Part shown: one piece after another, positions 35,673 to 46,551 of the stretch
How positions within the stretch are numbered: position 1 is the stretch's first letter
Layout of the letters: every line of letters starts with the position of its first letter
DNA from: Anisodus tanguticus
Taxonomy: Eukaryota; Streptophyta; Magnoliopsida; Solanales; Solanaceae
Direction: 5' to 3'
DNA length: 64,000 nucleotides
Assembly: GCA_034509755.1 (NCBI GenBank)
Contig: CM067546.1
Coordinates: forward strand, 28,697,876 to 28,761,875
Notes under the pieces: model-generated
What the model saw: only the letters and a program-made list of their open reading frames with translations
Databases searched by the model: none
Told to the model about the DNA's origin: nothing
Program-made: the position numbers and the translations under genes

Positions 35673-36489
35673 ATACCACAATAAGACCTGATGCATAGGT
35701 CTGTAAGGATCTTATCATGAATAAGAAACATGTAAAGGATTTTCATTCATATTCAAGCGTTAAGAAGTACTATGCATATAAGATTTGACCATGTCAAATA
35801 CCAAGACGTTAGCTATTCACGATCTCCCGAACCGTAGCTCAAGAAAACGCCATGACGCCTATCCTCGGCCGCGGCTAAGTATGAGCAAATGTACGGACAT
35901 CTTTAAGAATAGCCTACCCAAGTATTAACATGACTCACAGTGCTATATACTGCTTTAGAACTTGAATCCGAATTAGAAAACTTTACATCTTTAAATCATA
36001 TTCTCAGAGCATTCTTAGACAGTATAGGCTATTAGCCTATCATATGTATAACAAGTACGAGAAAAATAAAAGGAGAGAGAGGTATACCGAAACGAAGCCA
36101 AGAACACCGGAGTTGAGCCAATTCCAATCTTATTATTGAAAGGAGAAATGTACAAAGCTCGATTTTCCGGTTTTTTCGATACCTATACAAATGAATGAGA
36201 AGTGCCTTTTATAGACGAAGGCGGACTTCAACTAAGATTACAATTTACATAATTAACAGTAATTGAATCTAAATTATTACAAAAGGACAAACTACTTTGC
36301 GGAAAGTAAATAACTTTACATAAAGTAAGATAAGATTCTCGACACACGTCGCTTTCTTATCTTTAAAAAAGAAAAAGTAAAAGAAAACAAACGACTTTTC
36401 ATAAAGTCGGGATAAACTTTTGATAAAGTTGATCAGTGGCCGAATATGACCTTCCACTTGTCTTCTTTGTTAGGACATGGGTCCTAATG
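35673..36489 (-). promoter_or_regulatory. Viral intergenic region, promoter and RNA leader, copy A
   Basis: On the minus strand: dyad elements of the ACTTT-N4-AAAGT type at about 36290-36430, TATA box tataaaa (36207-36213), polyadenylation-like aataaga, and a leader ending at the primer site tggtatcagg (35669-35678). It mirrors 46552-47351 of copy B. Confidence 0.75.
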
Positions 36490-37867
36490 CTTTATTCGTC
36501 CATTTTTTCTTTGCCGCGTGAAGATTTGTCTTCCTGTCGGGCTTTGGCATTTTCTTTGACAGCTTCGATTAAGCCATCGAATAAGTCTGTTGTAGACGGA
36601 TGGTAAGAATAGTCTTCTTCATCCTGCGAATCCTGGAATAGTCCGTCGTCTTGGGCTTCTCTCATTGAGGCTGTTGATGTCTCCGAATAAGGATTTTCAT
36701 CAATCTTTTTAGCAAAATTCTTAACAAAATCTGCCTTAATTTTATCAAGATAGGCAGTCATAAGTTCTTCCTCCGAAGCATGAGGATTTTTTAACTTAAT
36801 AGATTTCTCTAATTTAGAGAAGATGGAGTCATCGTCCTTTGATTCAGTCTTAACCTGGTGGATAGTTGTAAGACTTTTTAATAAGGAGGTAATTTCTCCC
36901 TCGAGTTCCCATCCATAAGTTCGGGTAGGATTTTACGGATCCTTGTCTAGCAATTTGGACCGAATTTACCGAGAAATTTTCTCATAAGACATAATATGCC
37001 TTCTTTGGTTTCTCCTCGCTTCGGAATCCATTTCCGGATCCATGGGGTTCCGGTCGCAAAAAGAACATTAGTGATGCCGATCCTTCGACATAGTCGAAGG
37101 GTTTTCCGGCGTGACATATGGTGTCAAATGAATCCATTCCTTATAAAAATTCATATAAGGGGAAATTTTGGTAAGATCCGAATTTCAGTCCGATGATATT
37201 CCACCAAGGAAGATCCACCTCGGTAATAACAATCCATTTTGATTGTTTTTGAAAATATCTGGATTTAATTTAATCCACCATGTATGACCATGTTTTTTGT
37301 TTTCATAATAAAAAACATATGTAAAGGCATCAATATAATCATAGTAATTGAAAGCCAACCGAATATCGGTTCTAGGAATTATGAATTCCTTGGATCCGAA
37401 CGGTGATTCCCCATTCATAAGGAGATATAATCTTCTTTAAATAGAGCTTAGAATAACTCTTTTCTACTCCAGGTTTATGTTCGGGTAGGATGTAATATCG
37501 AGTTGTGCTTGTAGAAATTTGTGAGAATGTATTCATAGTACATCCTATTCTTCCCTTCTTGAAAAGGGTGGTAGAAATTTTCTACGTAACGATTCATAAG
37601 AATCCAAGGGTCATTCGATAATTTTTATCTTCATGAGTAAGCAAGAGAATAGTCTCTTCGTGGGGACGAACCAAATATTGGTTTCTGTCTTCCTCTCCCG
37701 TTGTAACAACTTTTGGGCATATGAGCCCGTTGGCTAGAGGAAGCTTGTTCCACTAGCTTGACCTTAGGAATAGTCCTTGGGTCATTTTCGCCTCTGCCTC
37801 GGCCACGATCTCCGCGACCTCTTCCCTTGCTCTTATTAGGAGTGGGAGGTGTCCATTGTGGACGCAT
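36490..37867 (-). pseudogene. ORF4 (transactivator / inclusion-body-type protein), copy A
   Basis: Starts MRPQWTPPTPNKSKGRGRGD, an Arg/Gly-rich start shared with copy B. It is then broken by shifts near 37640 and within 37185-37418. The conserved core (YYDYIDAFTYVFYYENKKHG) is at 37250-37350. The acidic C-terminus ends EKMDE at 36492. Position downstream of pol and just before the promoter matches the ORF4 or ORF6 translational transactivator of caulimovirids. Confidence 0.75.
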
Positions 37868-37879
37868 GCCTAATCCTGC

Positions 37880-38930
37880 AAAAATTTACGTGTAAGAAAG
37901 TCAGGCAGTGAATTATCTTCACCTTTTAGATATTGAATTTCAAAGTCGAATGGGGCCAAATGGGCCTGCCACCGAGCAAACATTTGCTTGGACACATCAT
38001 GTTTAAAATCTTTTTTGAACATGAATTTGTCGTACGCATTGCGTCTGTTCTAATCAAGAACTTGGAATTATAGAGATCATCCTGAAATTTTAAAACGCAT
38101 TTTACTATTGCAAGAATTTCTTTAGCAACGGTAGCGAAATTTTTTTGACTGGGAGACCATTTTCCCGAATAATATCTGACAAGATAATCCTGTTTGGTCT
38201 GGGGATTAATCTGTTTAAGGATTCCTCCATAACCGATATCAGAAGCATCTGTCTCAATTATTTTTCCCCAATTTGGGTTACTAAGCATAAGACATGGCAA
38301 AGCTTGGACGTTCTTCTTAATTTTTCTAAGCGCCTCGGTGTGAACATCGGTCCGGGGGACCGGCGATTTTTTTTAACTCCGTCATACAGAAAGTTGCGTC
38401 GGTAGACAAATTCTTATAATAGGGAGCAATATAATTAAGGCTACCTAAGAACCTTTGTAATCGGGTTCGTCCGAAGTTCATCAGGAAACTTAGAAGCAAA
38501 TTGAATGCTTCTGTGAATAGGGATAATATTCCCTTTTTCAATATTATGACCAAGAAATCTTATCTTAGTCTGGAAAATAATCATCTTTGGTTTTGAAATA
38601 ACTAAACCATTAGAAATAACAATTTTCTTGAAAATATCAAGATGTTTGATATGATCCGGATAGTTTTTGAATAAACTAAAATATCATCGATATAGACAAT
38701 GATAAATCCACCTTGTAGGGGGTAAAGATGTCATTCATCACATGTTGGAATTCTGACGGTGCATTTTTCAGGCCGAAAGGCATGACGTTCCATTCATAGT
38801 GACCGAATGGGACCGTAAAAGCCGTCTTGTACCTATCAGGTTCATGTACATGTATTTGCCAAAATCCTGATTTTAAATCAAATTTGGAAAAGATGTTAGA
38901 TTGATACAATCTGTCCAATAAATCTTTTTA
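37880..38930 (-). pseudogene. RT and RNase H remainder, copy A
   Basis: Continuation in other frames: FKFDLKSGFWQIHVHEPD-type RT core at 38676-38918 and VMPFGLKNAPSEFQHVMND. A frameshift falls just before the YIDD region (near 38690). Palm and thumb fragments cover 38326-38660. RNase H (IIETDASDIGYGG, SPSQKNFATVAKEILAIVK) lies at 37926-38300. Compared with copy B, at least three additional disruptions are present. Catalytic motifs can still be read in pieces. Confidence 0.82.
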
Positions 38931-41841
38931 TTGGGTATGGGATATCGATCCATTGTAAAACCTTATTCAAGGGTTTGTAGTTAATAACCAGTCTGGGAAC
39001 TCCTCGTTCTTGCTCTGAATGTTTATTAACATAAAAAGCTGTGCAGCTCCATGGGGAGTTTGAAGGTCTGATAAGCTTTTTCTCCATTAGGGAAGCAATC
39101 TCCTTCTTGCAAATTTCCAGATATTCCTTGTTCATTTGACAGGGTCTGGCTTTAGTAGGAATGTCCTGTTCTTTGAATTCCTCCTCATATGGAAGTTTGA
39201 CGATATGCTTTTTTCTATTCCAAAAAGCTGTTGGTAGATCATCGCAGATAGAAATAGCAAAATCATTACTTATTCCTTTGATTTTATCCTGTAATTTAGG
39301 ATTTGTTAGTTGGTTTTCAATATTGTAAACCATTAGTTCTTGCTGCAGATAGTCCAGATGCTGTTGCTTGTTCTGCACAAGATTAACAAAGCTGATAGTC
39401 TTATAAGAATCTATCCATGGGAAAGTAATCTGCTTTCCTTCATAAGTTCCTGAAAAACCTTTCTCATTAACATTGTTAAGAGGCATTAAACCATTAATAA
39501 ACGGGATGCCTAAAATAATATCATTAGTAAGATTTTTTACTAAAGTAAAGGAATGTTCAATGCAAACCTTGTTATGGCAAATATATGCGCAAGATAATTT
39601 GTAGGAGACACCGAAGTCATTTCCGTCTGCTCCAGATACTTTCCGATTTGTTTTGGTAAAGTATTTTGTAGGGATTAATCCTTCCCTGATGCAATTAACA
39701 TCCGCTCCGGAATCAATTAATGTCGGAACGTTTTTGAAGATTGCTCCACCTTTGATTAGCAAGGTTATATGGGTAATCCATCTCTGGCGTGTAATGACGC
39801 CGATGAGCCTCTTTGGTTCTCCGTCATTATCATACGAAGTGCCAGGTTCGTCGATAATCGGAGTGTGGAGGTTTTCTGGCTGTTTCTCTTCATAAGAGAT
39901 TTGTTCTAACAGAGTAATTCTGTTTTCTAATCCACCGTAACTTTTGTGCAGATGGGTTATCTCAACTTTGAGATCATGAATCTCTTCTTTTAGTTGCTGG
40001 GTTGTTAGGACATTGCCATTGCTTCTCTTCTTCTGTAAATCAGTTAGGATTTCTGAGAAGTTATATGGAGGATCAATACGGGATTTGATCTTTCGGGGCA
40101 TTTTGTCCCTTTCCTGAGCTTTGAGTAAAGCATCGAGGATCTTTGCCTTTTGGGCGTCTTCTGGGATATCTTTCAGAAGATCATTAATTTCTTCTCCATT
40201 GATAACACTTACGCTGAAGCTGGAGAACTGAGCTTGGAGTTTATAAAACTCATCTTCAGTGTCTTCCTCCTTGTCCTTCTGACAACTTTTGGAGGTGCAT
40301 ACACAGGAATCACTTTCCTCAGAGGAGGAAGAATACGGATCATCGGAATCCGTGCTAGTGGGTCCTTCTGATTCCTCAGAATCGTCAGAGGGAATCATGA
40401 TTTTCATTAAGGCATCTTTGATATTTTCATCAATTTTTAGTGCCTTTATCTTGTCGGCCTTCTTTTTCTTACACCTATTGGCGTAATGGCCTACCTCTCC
40501 ACACGCATAGCATGTTGTGGTTTTGGTTGTCCTTTTCTTCGGGACATAACCCTTCTTTTGATTCCTGGCCCTTTGCTTTGCAGCTTTCTTTTTGTATGGG
40601 GCCGCTTTGTACTTTTCATAGTACTCCTTTTTATGTGGTTTGACCACGTGTTTCTTTCTTTTCCCTGTTCTCTGTGCAGGGGTAGGTTCGTCTATGGCGA
40701 ACTGTTGGCCGAACTCTCCCAACTGGGTTTTTTCAGTGAGTCTCTGCTTCTTTAATTGTCTCTGCAATTTAATATCATTGCATAAGGCTAGGCCTTCTTC
40801 CGTGCATTTGCTGATAAGCATGCCGTAGGAGAATATATCCCAAGGAATCTGAGAGTCAGAGGAATCAACTCTTAAGGTCCTCTTTACTCTTTCGGCAAAA
40901 AGCGGTGGGAGACCGTCAATGAATCTGGCCTTCCAGAAGCGATCACTTGCTTCGGGGAGATTATAAACCCTACTAAGGAAAACATCCTTGTACCACCTAA
41001 AGGAGGTTAAAGTCGGACATCTATGATTTTGTAGAAGTGTCCTGATGTTATCATAATTTGTAGAATAATTTCCTGTGAAATGATCCAAAATGGTTAGGAT
41101 GAGGGTATAAACCGAATTAGGTATTTGAACATTACCCTCTTGTTTTACAGAGTTCGTAACTTGCATTTTTTGCTCCGGCGAGAGATAATTGTCCCACCAT
41201 GCTTTGAGCTGACCTGTAAATCCAACACAGATCATTTTTGTTATGCTAAGCTCAGTCTGGTTATTACCTTTTGCGGTACCGCAAAGATACATAAGCATCT
41301 TGTGGCAGGTTCTGAAGATCTGAGTCTCAGCGCCGCCGTCAATATTCCACTCGACGATCTCTGTGCCAGTATATGCGGCAGGATCATTCTTCCACACTCC
41401 TTCAAGCAGGACATCCATAGGAGTGGGTCTCGGATAATAATAATTTTCCGAGCCGATTTTTGGAGTCCAATTACTCCCTCTCTTCATGGCAGCAATACGA
41501 TTCTCGCTGCTGGTTGCTGTGTCTTTGGTACTGGTATTGACCATTCCTATCACAGACCTGGATGTTGAAGTTTTATCTGGCGATATTTTCATTTTATCAC
41601 TTAACTGGGATATCAAATTTTCGATATCTTTTGACAAATGATTATCATGGGTTTTTGCCAGGGTTATTCCTTCCATGGATGCGGGAGGTTGGATATTGGC
41701 AGCAGTCCCTAATGGTGCTGGAGTCGTTTTTGCTCTTTCTTCTGCCATCCATTTTGTCCTTTGCGCCTCGATAAGGGAGCTGAGTCTGTCAACTTTATTA
41801 TGTAATAAAGTCATCTGTTCTCCAAGGACTTTTAAACACAT
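38896..41841 (-). pseudogene. Capsid-protease-RT polyprotein, copy A (981-residue open frame)
   Basis: From the N-terminus: a coiled-coil-like start (residues 5-35), then the capsid domain (about 130-400, with the conserved GFTGQLKAWWDNYL stretch). A basic Lys/Arg-rich region follows, then the CCHC knuckle CYACGEVGHYANRC (about 444-458), an acidic Ser/Asp/Glu linker, a second coiled-coil-like segment (about 640), and aspartic protease LIDSGADVNCI (about 705). The N-terminal part of RT (LVINYKPLNKVLQW) comes last. A frameshift near 38930 turns the end into an unrelated tail, so RT is cut off. The 2.9-kb open stretch is unusually well preserved for an old insertion. Confidence 0.88.
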
Positions 41842-42287
41842 ATTAGTGCTATTTCCCGTTTGTAAAGATTGTTCCAGCTATCGGCATTGAGAACACCCTG
41901 TAACATCTTTAGATAGGGTTGGGCTTGTAAATCATTGTTACTATTATCCTTTTTTAATGAAAAGGGTTCATCCGGAGGATATAGACTCTTGAGAACTTTC
42001 TTTGAGTCTAAGTGCCACTGCCTTTCTATAATATTAATATTAGGCAAAGCATAATCTTCGACGAACCAATTAGAAAAATATTTGAAATCTTGCTTGGCCT
42101 GTAATTCACCATAAAATTGTTCTGTAATCTCCCCCTGCTCATCTTTTGAAAAAAAGGTTTGAAACCAATCTCGGAAAAGCGAGTAATCAGAACTATTAAA
42201 ATTGTTTTCAATTAATTTGCGTAAGTCAGAATCAGGAGCATAATTCAGACCACAGTAATAGGGATCACTAGGATAATTAACCATCAT
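41832..42287 (-). CDS. Small viral ORF of 151 residues, copy A
   Basis: Starts MMVNYPSDPYYCG and ends YKREIALICV. Its ATG overlaps the end of the movement-protein frame. Its stop overlaps the start of the capsid-pol frame (atgtgtttaa), the start-stop overlaps expected of polycistronic pararetroviral RNA translated by leaky scanning or reinitiation. The sequence is acidic and aromatic-rich. I do not recognise a domain; position suggests a virion-associated or ORF2-like accessory protein, or the separated N-terminus of the capsid polyprotein. Intact in copy A, absent from copy B. Confidence 0.5.
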   Translation of the reverse strand: MMVNYPSDPYYCGLNYAPDSDLRKLIENNFNSSDYSLFRDWFQTFFSKDEQGEITEQFYGELQAKQDFKYFSNWFVEDYALPNINIIERQWHLDSKKVLKSLYPPDEPFSLKKDNSNNDLQAQPYLKMLQGVLNADSWNNLYKREIALICV

Positions 42288-42917
42288 GGAAATAATCAGT
42301 ATAATCCGTATTACTATTTTCTGCTGGAATTTCAGCAGGGATCTGGTTTTCGACCTTTATCTTGTCAACCTTTTCCTCTCGAGAAATTTCCGAGGGAGTG
42401 TTAACTCTGTAAAGATCTTCATCTGCTTGAGACATAGAGGCTCTAGCAGCAGATGTACCAGTAGTGTCATCCAAAGGGGACAGATAATAATGGGATGACA
42501 GGGATCTACCTATTCTAGGTTGTTTAGAAAACTGAAGGCGAATACTACCGTCAGTAGTTTGGACCACATGAGCGATCTGGGAATCTATCCTGGGGTGAAC
42601 AGGGATAGCTTTCTCTATTAGCCAATCTTCGGGATAATGAATTTCATCCCAGCTGATAGGTCTCCTGGTAGTAATTTTGGACCTTTTGGCTAAGTTAGTC
42701 TCAATCAAGACCGTTTGCCTATTCCTTTTGTCGTCCATGATTCTACAATTGGGATTCATGGTATCTAACACACGAAAATAAACACGATAACAGATACTCA
42801 TAACTTCTGTTTCAGGCATGTAATTATACCCGTTAGCTTTCACATATAAGGTTAAAGCATGTAGTATATTAGGATCAGACAAAGATAATGTAAGGTTAGG
42901 TCTGACAAAGATAATGT
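42277..42917 (-). pseudogene. Movement protein (30K family), C-terminal part, copy A
   Basis: About 210 residues, open at its 5' end: the codons before SDPNILHAL read NLTLSL straight into the junction, and the only nearby start would be a TTG. So this is a truncated gene, not a complete one. The segment TEVMSICYRVYFRVLD and the later QTTDGSIRLQFSK resemble the distal half of pararetrovirus 30K movement proteins, which gate plasmodesmata. The Ser/Glu-rich tail ends NTDYTDYFHDG, overlapping the start of the next frame. Confidence 0.6.
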
Positions 42918-43745
42918 AAGATCCTCGATGCTTTACTCAAAGCTCAGGAAAGGGACAAAATGCCCCGAAAGATCAAATCCCGTATTGATCCTCCATATAA
43001 CTTCTCAGAAATCCTAACTGATTTACAGAAGAAGAGAAGCAGTGGCAATGTCCTAACAACCCAGCAATTAAAAGAAGAGATTCATGATCTCAAAGTTGAG
43101 ATAACCCATCTGCACAAAAGTTACGGTGGATTAGAAAACAATTACTCGTTAGAACAAATCTCTTATGAAGAGAAACAGCCGAAGTAAAACCTCCACACTC
43201 CGATTATCGACGAACCGCACTTCGTATGATAATGACGGAGAACCAATAGAGCCGTCGGCGTCATTACACGCCAGAGATGGATTACCCATATAACCTTGCT
43301 AATCAAAGGTGGAGCAATCTTCAAGAACGTTCCGACATTAATTGATTCCGGAGCGGATGTTAATTGCATCAGGGAAGGATTAATCCCTACAAAATACTTT
43401 ACCAAAACAAATCGGAAAGTATCTGGAGCAGACGGAAATGACTTCGGTGTCTCCTACAAATTATCTTGCGCATATATTTGCCATAACAAGGTTTGCATTG
43501 AACATTCCTTTACTTTAGTAAAAAATCTTACTAATGATATTATTTTAGGCATCCCGTTTATTAATGGTTTAATGCCTCTTAACAATGTTAATGAGAAAGG
43601 TTTTTCAGGAACTTATGAAGGAAAGCAGATTACTTTCCCATGGATAGATTCTTATAAGACTATCAGCTTTGTTAATCTTGTGCGAGAACAAGCAACAAGA
43701 TCCGGACTATCTCAAAGAAGAACTAATGGTTTACAATATTGAAAA
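42918..43745 (+). pseudogene. Capsid-protease linker and protease, copy B
   Basis: Starts mid-gene at the junction. A first frame (42960-43187) carries the MPRKIKSRIDPPYNFSEIL linker. After a shift, 43296-43742 carries protease LIDSGADVNCI, followed by the conserved SCAYICHNKVCIEHSF and LGIPFINGLMPL. It is interrupted again near 43690. No capsid domain or zinc knuckle is present in this copy. Confidence 0.82.
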
Positions 43746-45178
43746 CCAACTAACAAATCCTAAATTACAGGATAAAATCAAAGGAATAAGTAATGATTTT
43801 GCTATTTCTATCTGCGATGATCTACCAACAGCTTTTTGGAATAGGAAAAAGCATATCGTCAAACTTCCATATGAGGAGGAATTCAAAGAACAGGACATTC
43901 CTACTAAAGCCGACTACATGTCAAATGAACAAGGAATATCCGGAAATTTGCAAGAAGGAGATTGCTTCCCTAATGGAGAAAAAGCTTATCGACCTTCAAA
44001 CTCCCCATGGAGTAAGACATTACTTTTATGTTAATAAACATTCGAGCAAGAACGAGGAGTTCCCGTGATTTGGTTATTAACTACAAACCCTTGAATAAGG
44101 TTTTACAATGGATCAGATATCCCATACCCAATAAAAAAGATTTATTGGACAGATTGTATCAATCTAACATCTTTTTAAAATCAGGATTTTGGCAAATACA
44201 GGTACATGAACCTGATAGGTACAAGACGGCTTTTACGGTCCCATTCGGTCACTATGAATGGAACGTCATGCCTTTCGGCCTGAAAAATGCACCGTCAGAA
44301 TTCCAACATGTGATGAATGACATCTTTACCCCCTACAGTGGATTTATCATTGTCTATATCGATGATATTTTAGTTTATTCAAAAACTATCCAGGATCATA
44401 TCAAACATCTTGATATTTTCAAGAAAATTGTTATTTCTAATGGTTTAGTTATTTCAAAACCAAAGATGATTATTTTCCAGACTAAGATAAGATTTCTTGG
44501 TCATAATATTGAAAAAGGGAATATTATCCCTATTCACAGAAGCATTGAATTTGCTTCTAAGTTTCCTGATGAACTTCTGGACAGAACCCAGTTACAAAGG
44601 TTCTTAGGTAGCCTTAATTATATTGCTCCCTATTATAAGAATTTGTCTACTGACGCAGCTGCTCTGTATGACAGGTTAAAAAAATCTGCCGGTCCCTGGA
44701 CCGATGTTCACACTGAGGCAGTTAGAAAAATTAAGAAGAACGTCCAAGCTTTGCCATGTCTTATGCTTAGTAACCCAAATTGGGGAAAAATAATTGAGAC
44801 AGATGCTTCTGATATCGGTTATGGAGGAATCCTTAAACAGATTAATCCCCAGACCAAACAGGATTATCTTGTCAGATATTATTCGGGAAAATGGTCTCCC
44901 AGTCAAAAAAATTACGCTACCGTTGCTAAAGAAATTCTTGCAATAGTAAAATGCGTTTTAAAATTTCAGGATGATCTCTATAATTCCAAGTTCTTGATTA
45001 GAACAGTATCGCAATGACCAAATTCATGTTCAAAAAAGATTTTAAACATGATGTGTCCAAGCAAATGTTTGCTCGGTGGCAGGCCCATTTGGCCCCATTC
45101 GACTTTGAAATTCAATATCTAAAAGGTGAAGATAATTCACTGCCTGACTTTCTTACACGTGAATTTTTGCAGGATTAG
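43745..45178 (+). pseudogene. RT and RNase H, copy B
   Basis: After a shift near 43910-44030, a 329-residue frame (44028-45017) covers RT: SGFWQIQVHEPDRYKTAF, VMPFGLKNAPSEF, and VYIDDILVYSK with YIDD at 44355-44366. It continues into RNase H (ETDASDIGYGG). Another shift near 45005 precedes the tail (QMFARWQAHLAP and LPDFLTREFLQD), stopping at tag 45176-45178, two bases before the ORF4 start. The catalytic motifs are intact but the gene is not continuous. Confidence 0.88.
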
Positions 45179-45180
45179 GC

Positions 45181-46551
45181 ATGCGTCCACAATGGACACC
45201 TCCCACTCCTAATAGGAGCAAGGGAAGAGGTCGCGGAGATCGTGGCCGAGGCAGAGGCAGAAATGACCCAAGGACTATTCCTAAGGTCAAGCTAGTGGAA
45301 CAAGCTTCCTCTAGCCAACAGGGCTCATATGCCCAAAAGTTGTTACAACAGGAGGAAGACAGAAACCAATATTTGGTTCGTCCCCATGAAGAGACTATTC
45401 TCTTGCTTACTCATGAAGATAAAAATTATCTGAATGACCCTTGGATTCTTATGAATCGTTACGTAGAAAATTTCTACCACCCTTTTCAAGAAGGGAAGAA
45501 TAGGATGTACTATGAATACATCCTCACAGCTACAAGCACAACTGATATTACATCCTACCCAGAACATAAACCTGGAGTAGAAAAGAGTTATTCTAAGCTC
45601 TATTTAAAGAAGATTATATCTCCTTATGAATGGGGAATCAGCCCGTTCAGATCCAAGGAATTCATAATTTCTAGAACCGATATTCGGTTGGCTTTCAATT
45701 ACTATGATTATATTGATGCCTTTACATATGTTTTTTATTATGAAAACAAAAAACATGGTCGTACATGGTGGATTAAATTAAATCCAGATATTTTCAAAAA
45801 CAGTCAAAATGGATTGTTATTACCAGGCTGGATCTTCCCTTGGTGGAATATCATCGGACTCGAAATTCGATCTTACCGGCCCCTTATATGAATTTTTATA
45901 AGGAATGGATTCATTTGACACCATGTGTCACGCCGGAAAACCCCTCTGACTATGTCGAAGGATCGGCATCACTAATGTTCTTTTTGCAGACCGGAACCCC
46001 ATGGATCTGGAAATGGATTCCCGAAGCAGGGAGAAACCAGCAAGGCATATTATGTCTTAGGAGAAAATTTCTCAGTAAATTCTGGTCCAAATTGCTAGAC
46101 AAGGATCCGAAAATCCTACCCGAACTTATGGATGGGAACTCGAGGGAGAAATTACCTCCTTATTAAAAAGTCTAAAAACTATCCACCAGTTAAGATCGAA
46201 TCAAAGGACGATGACTCCATCTTCTCTAAATTAGAGAAATCTATTAAGTTAAAAAATCCTCATGCTTCGGAGGAAGAACTTATGACTGCCTATCTTGATA
46301 AAATTAAGGCAGATTTTGTTAAGAATTTTGCTAAAAAGATTGATGAAAATCCTTATTCGGAGACATCAACAGCCTCAATGAGAGAAGCCCAAGACGACGG
46401 ACTATTCCAGGATTCGCAGGATGAAGAAGACTATTCTTACCATCCGTCTACAACAGACTTATTCGATGGCTTAATCGAAGCTGTCAAAGAAAAGGCCAAA
46501 GCCCGACAGGAAGACAAATCTTCACGCGGCAAAGAAAAAATGGACGAATAA
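45181..46551 (+). pseudogene. ORF4 (transactivator / inclusion-body-type protein), copy B
   Basis: ATG at 45181 follows the pol stop by 2 bases. The first frame of 236 residues has a Gly/Arg repeat start (GRGRGDRGRGRGRN), then a central region with HEDKNYLNDPWILMNRYVEN and YYDYIDAFTYVFYYENKKHG. A shift near 45860 leads to a second frame (45840-46166, TPCVTPENPSDYVEGSASL). Another near 46140 leads to the acidic tail ending EKMDE (stop 46549-46551). The role is inferred from position: caulimovirid proteins in this slot promote reinitiation on polycistronic RNA and form virus factories. Confidence 0.75.

Larger units (their letters stand above)
35606..42917 (-). mobile_element. Endogenous pararetrovirus copy A (Caulimoviridae, Solendovirus-like)
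   Basis: Read on the minus strand: movement-protein 3' part (from 42917), small ORF, capsid-protease-RT-RNase H, ORF4, promoter, leader. The RNA leader ends at a primer site, tggtatcagg (35669-35678 on the minus strand). Gene order and zinc-knuckle, protease and RT motifs place it in Caulimoviridae. Similarity to the Solanaceae solendovirus-like EPRVs is my recollection. The viral 5' end and N-terminus of the movement protein are missing. A small piece (35606-35670) is in plus orientation. Several frameshifts. Bases 35673 to about 40143 have an inverted counterpart in copy B. Confidence 0.88.

Noticed and set aside
37631..41890. Plus-strand frames of 60-147 residues opposite the viral pol of copy A
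   Set aside because: Antisense shadows of the viral genes, with no independent motif.
42277..42882. Movement protein starting at SDPN as a complete gene
   Set aside because: The start would be TTG, and the coding frame continues upstream into the A/B junction, so the gene is truncated.
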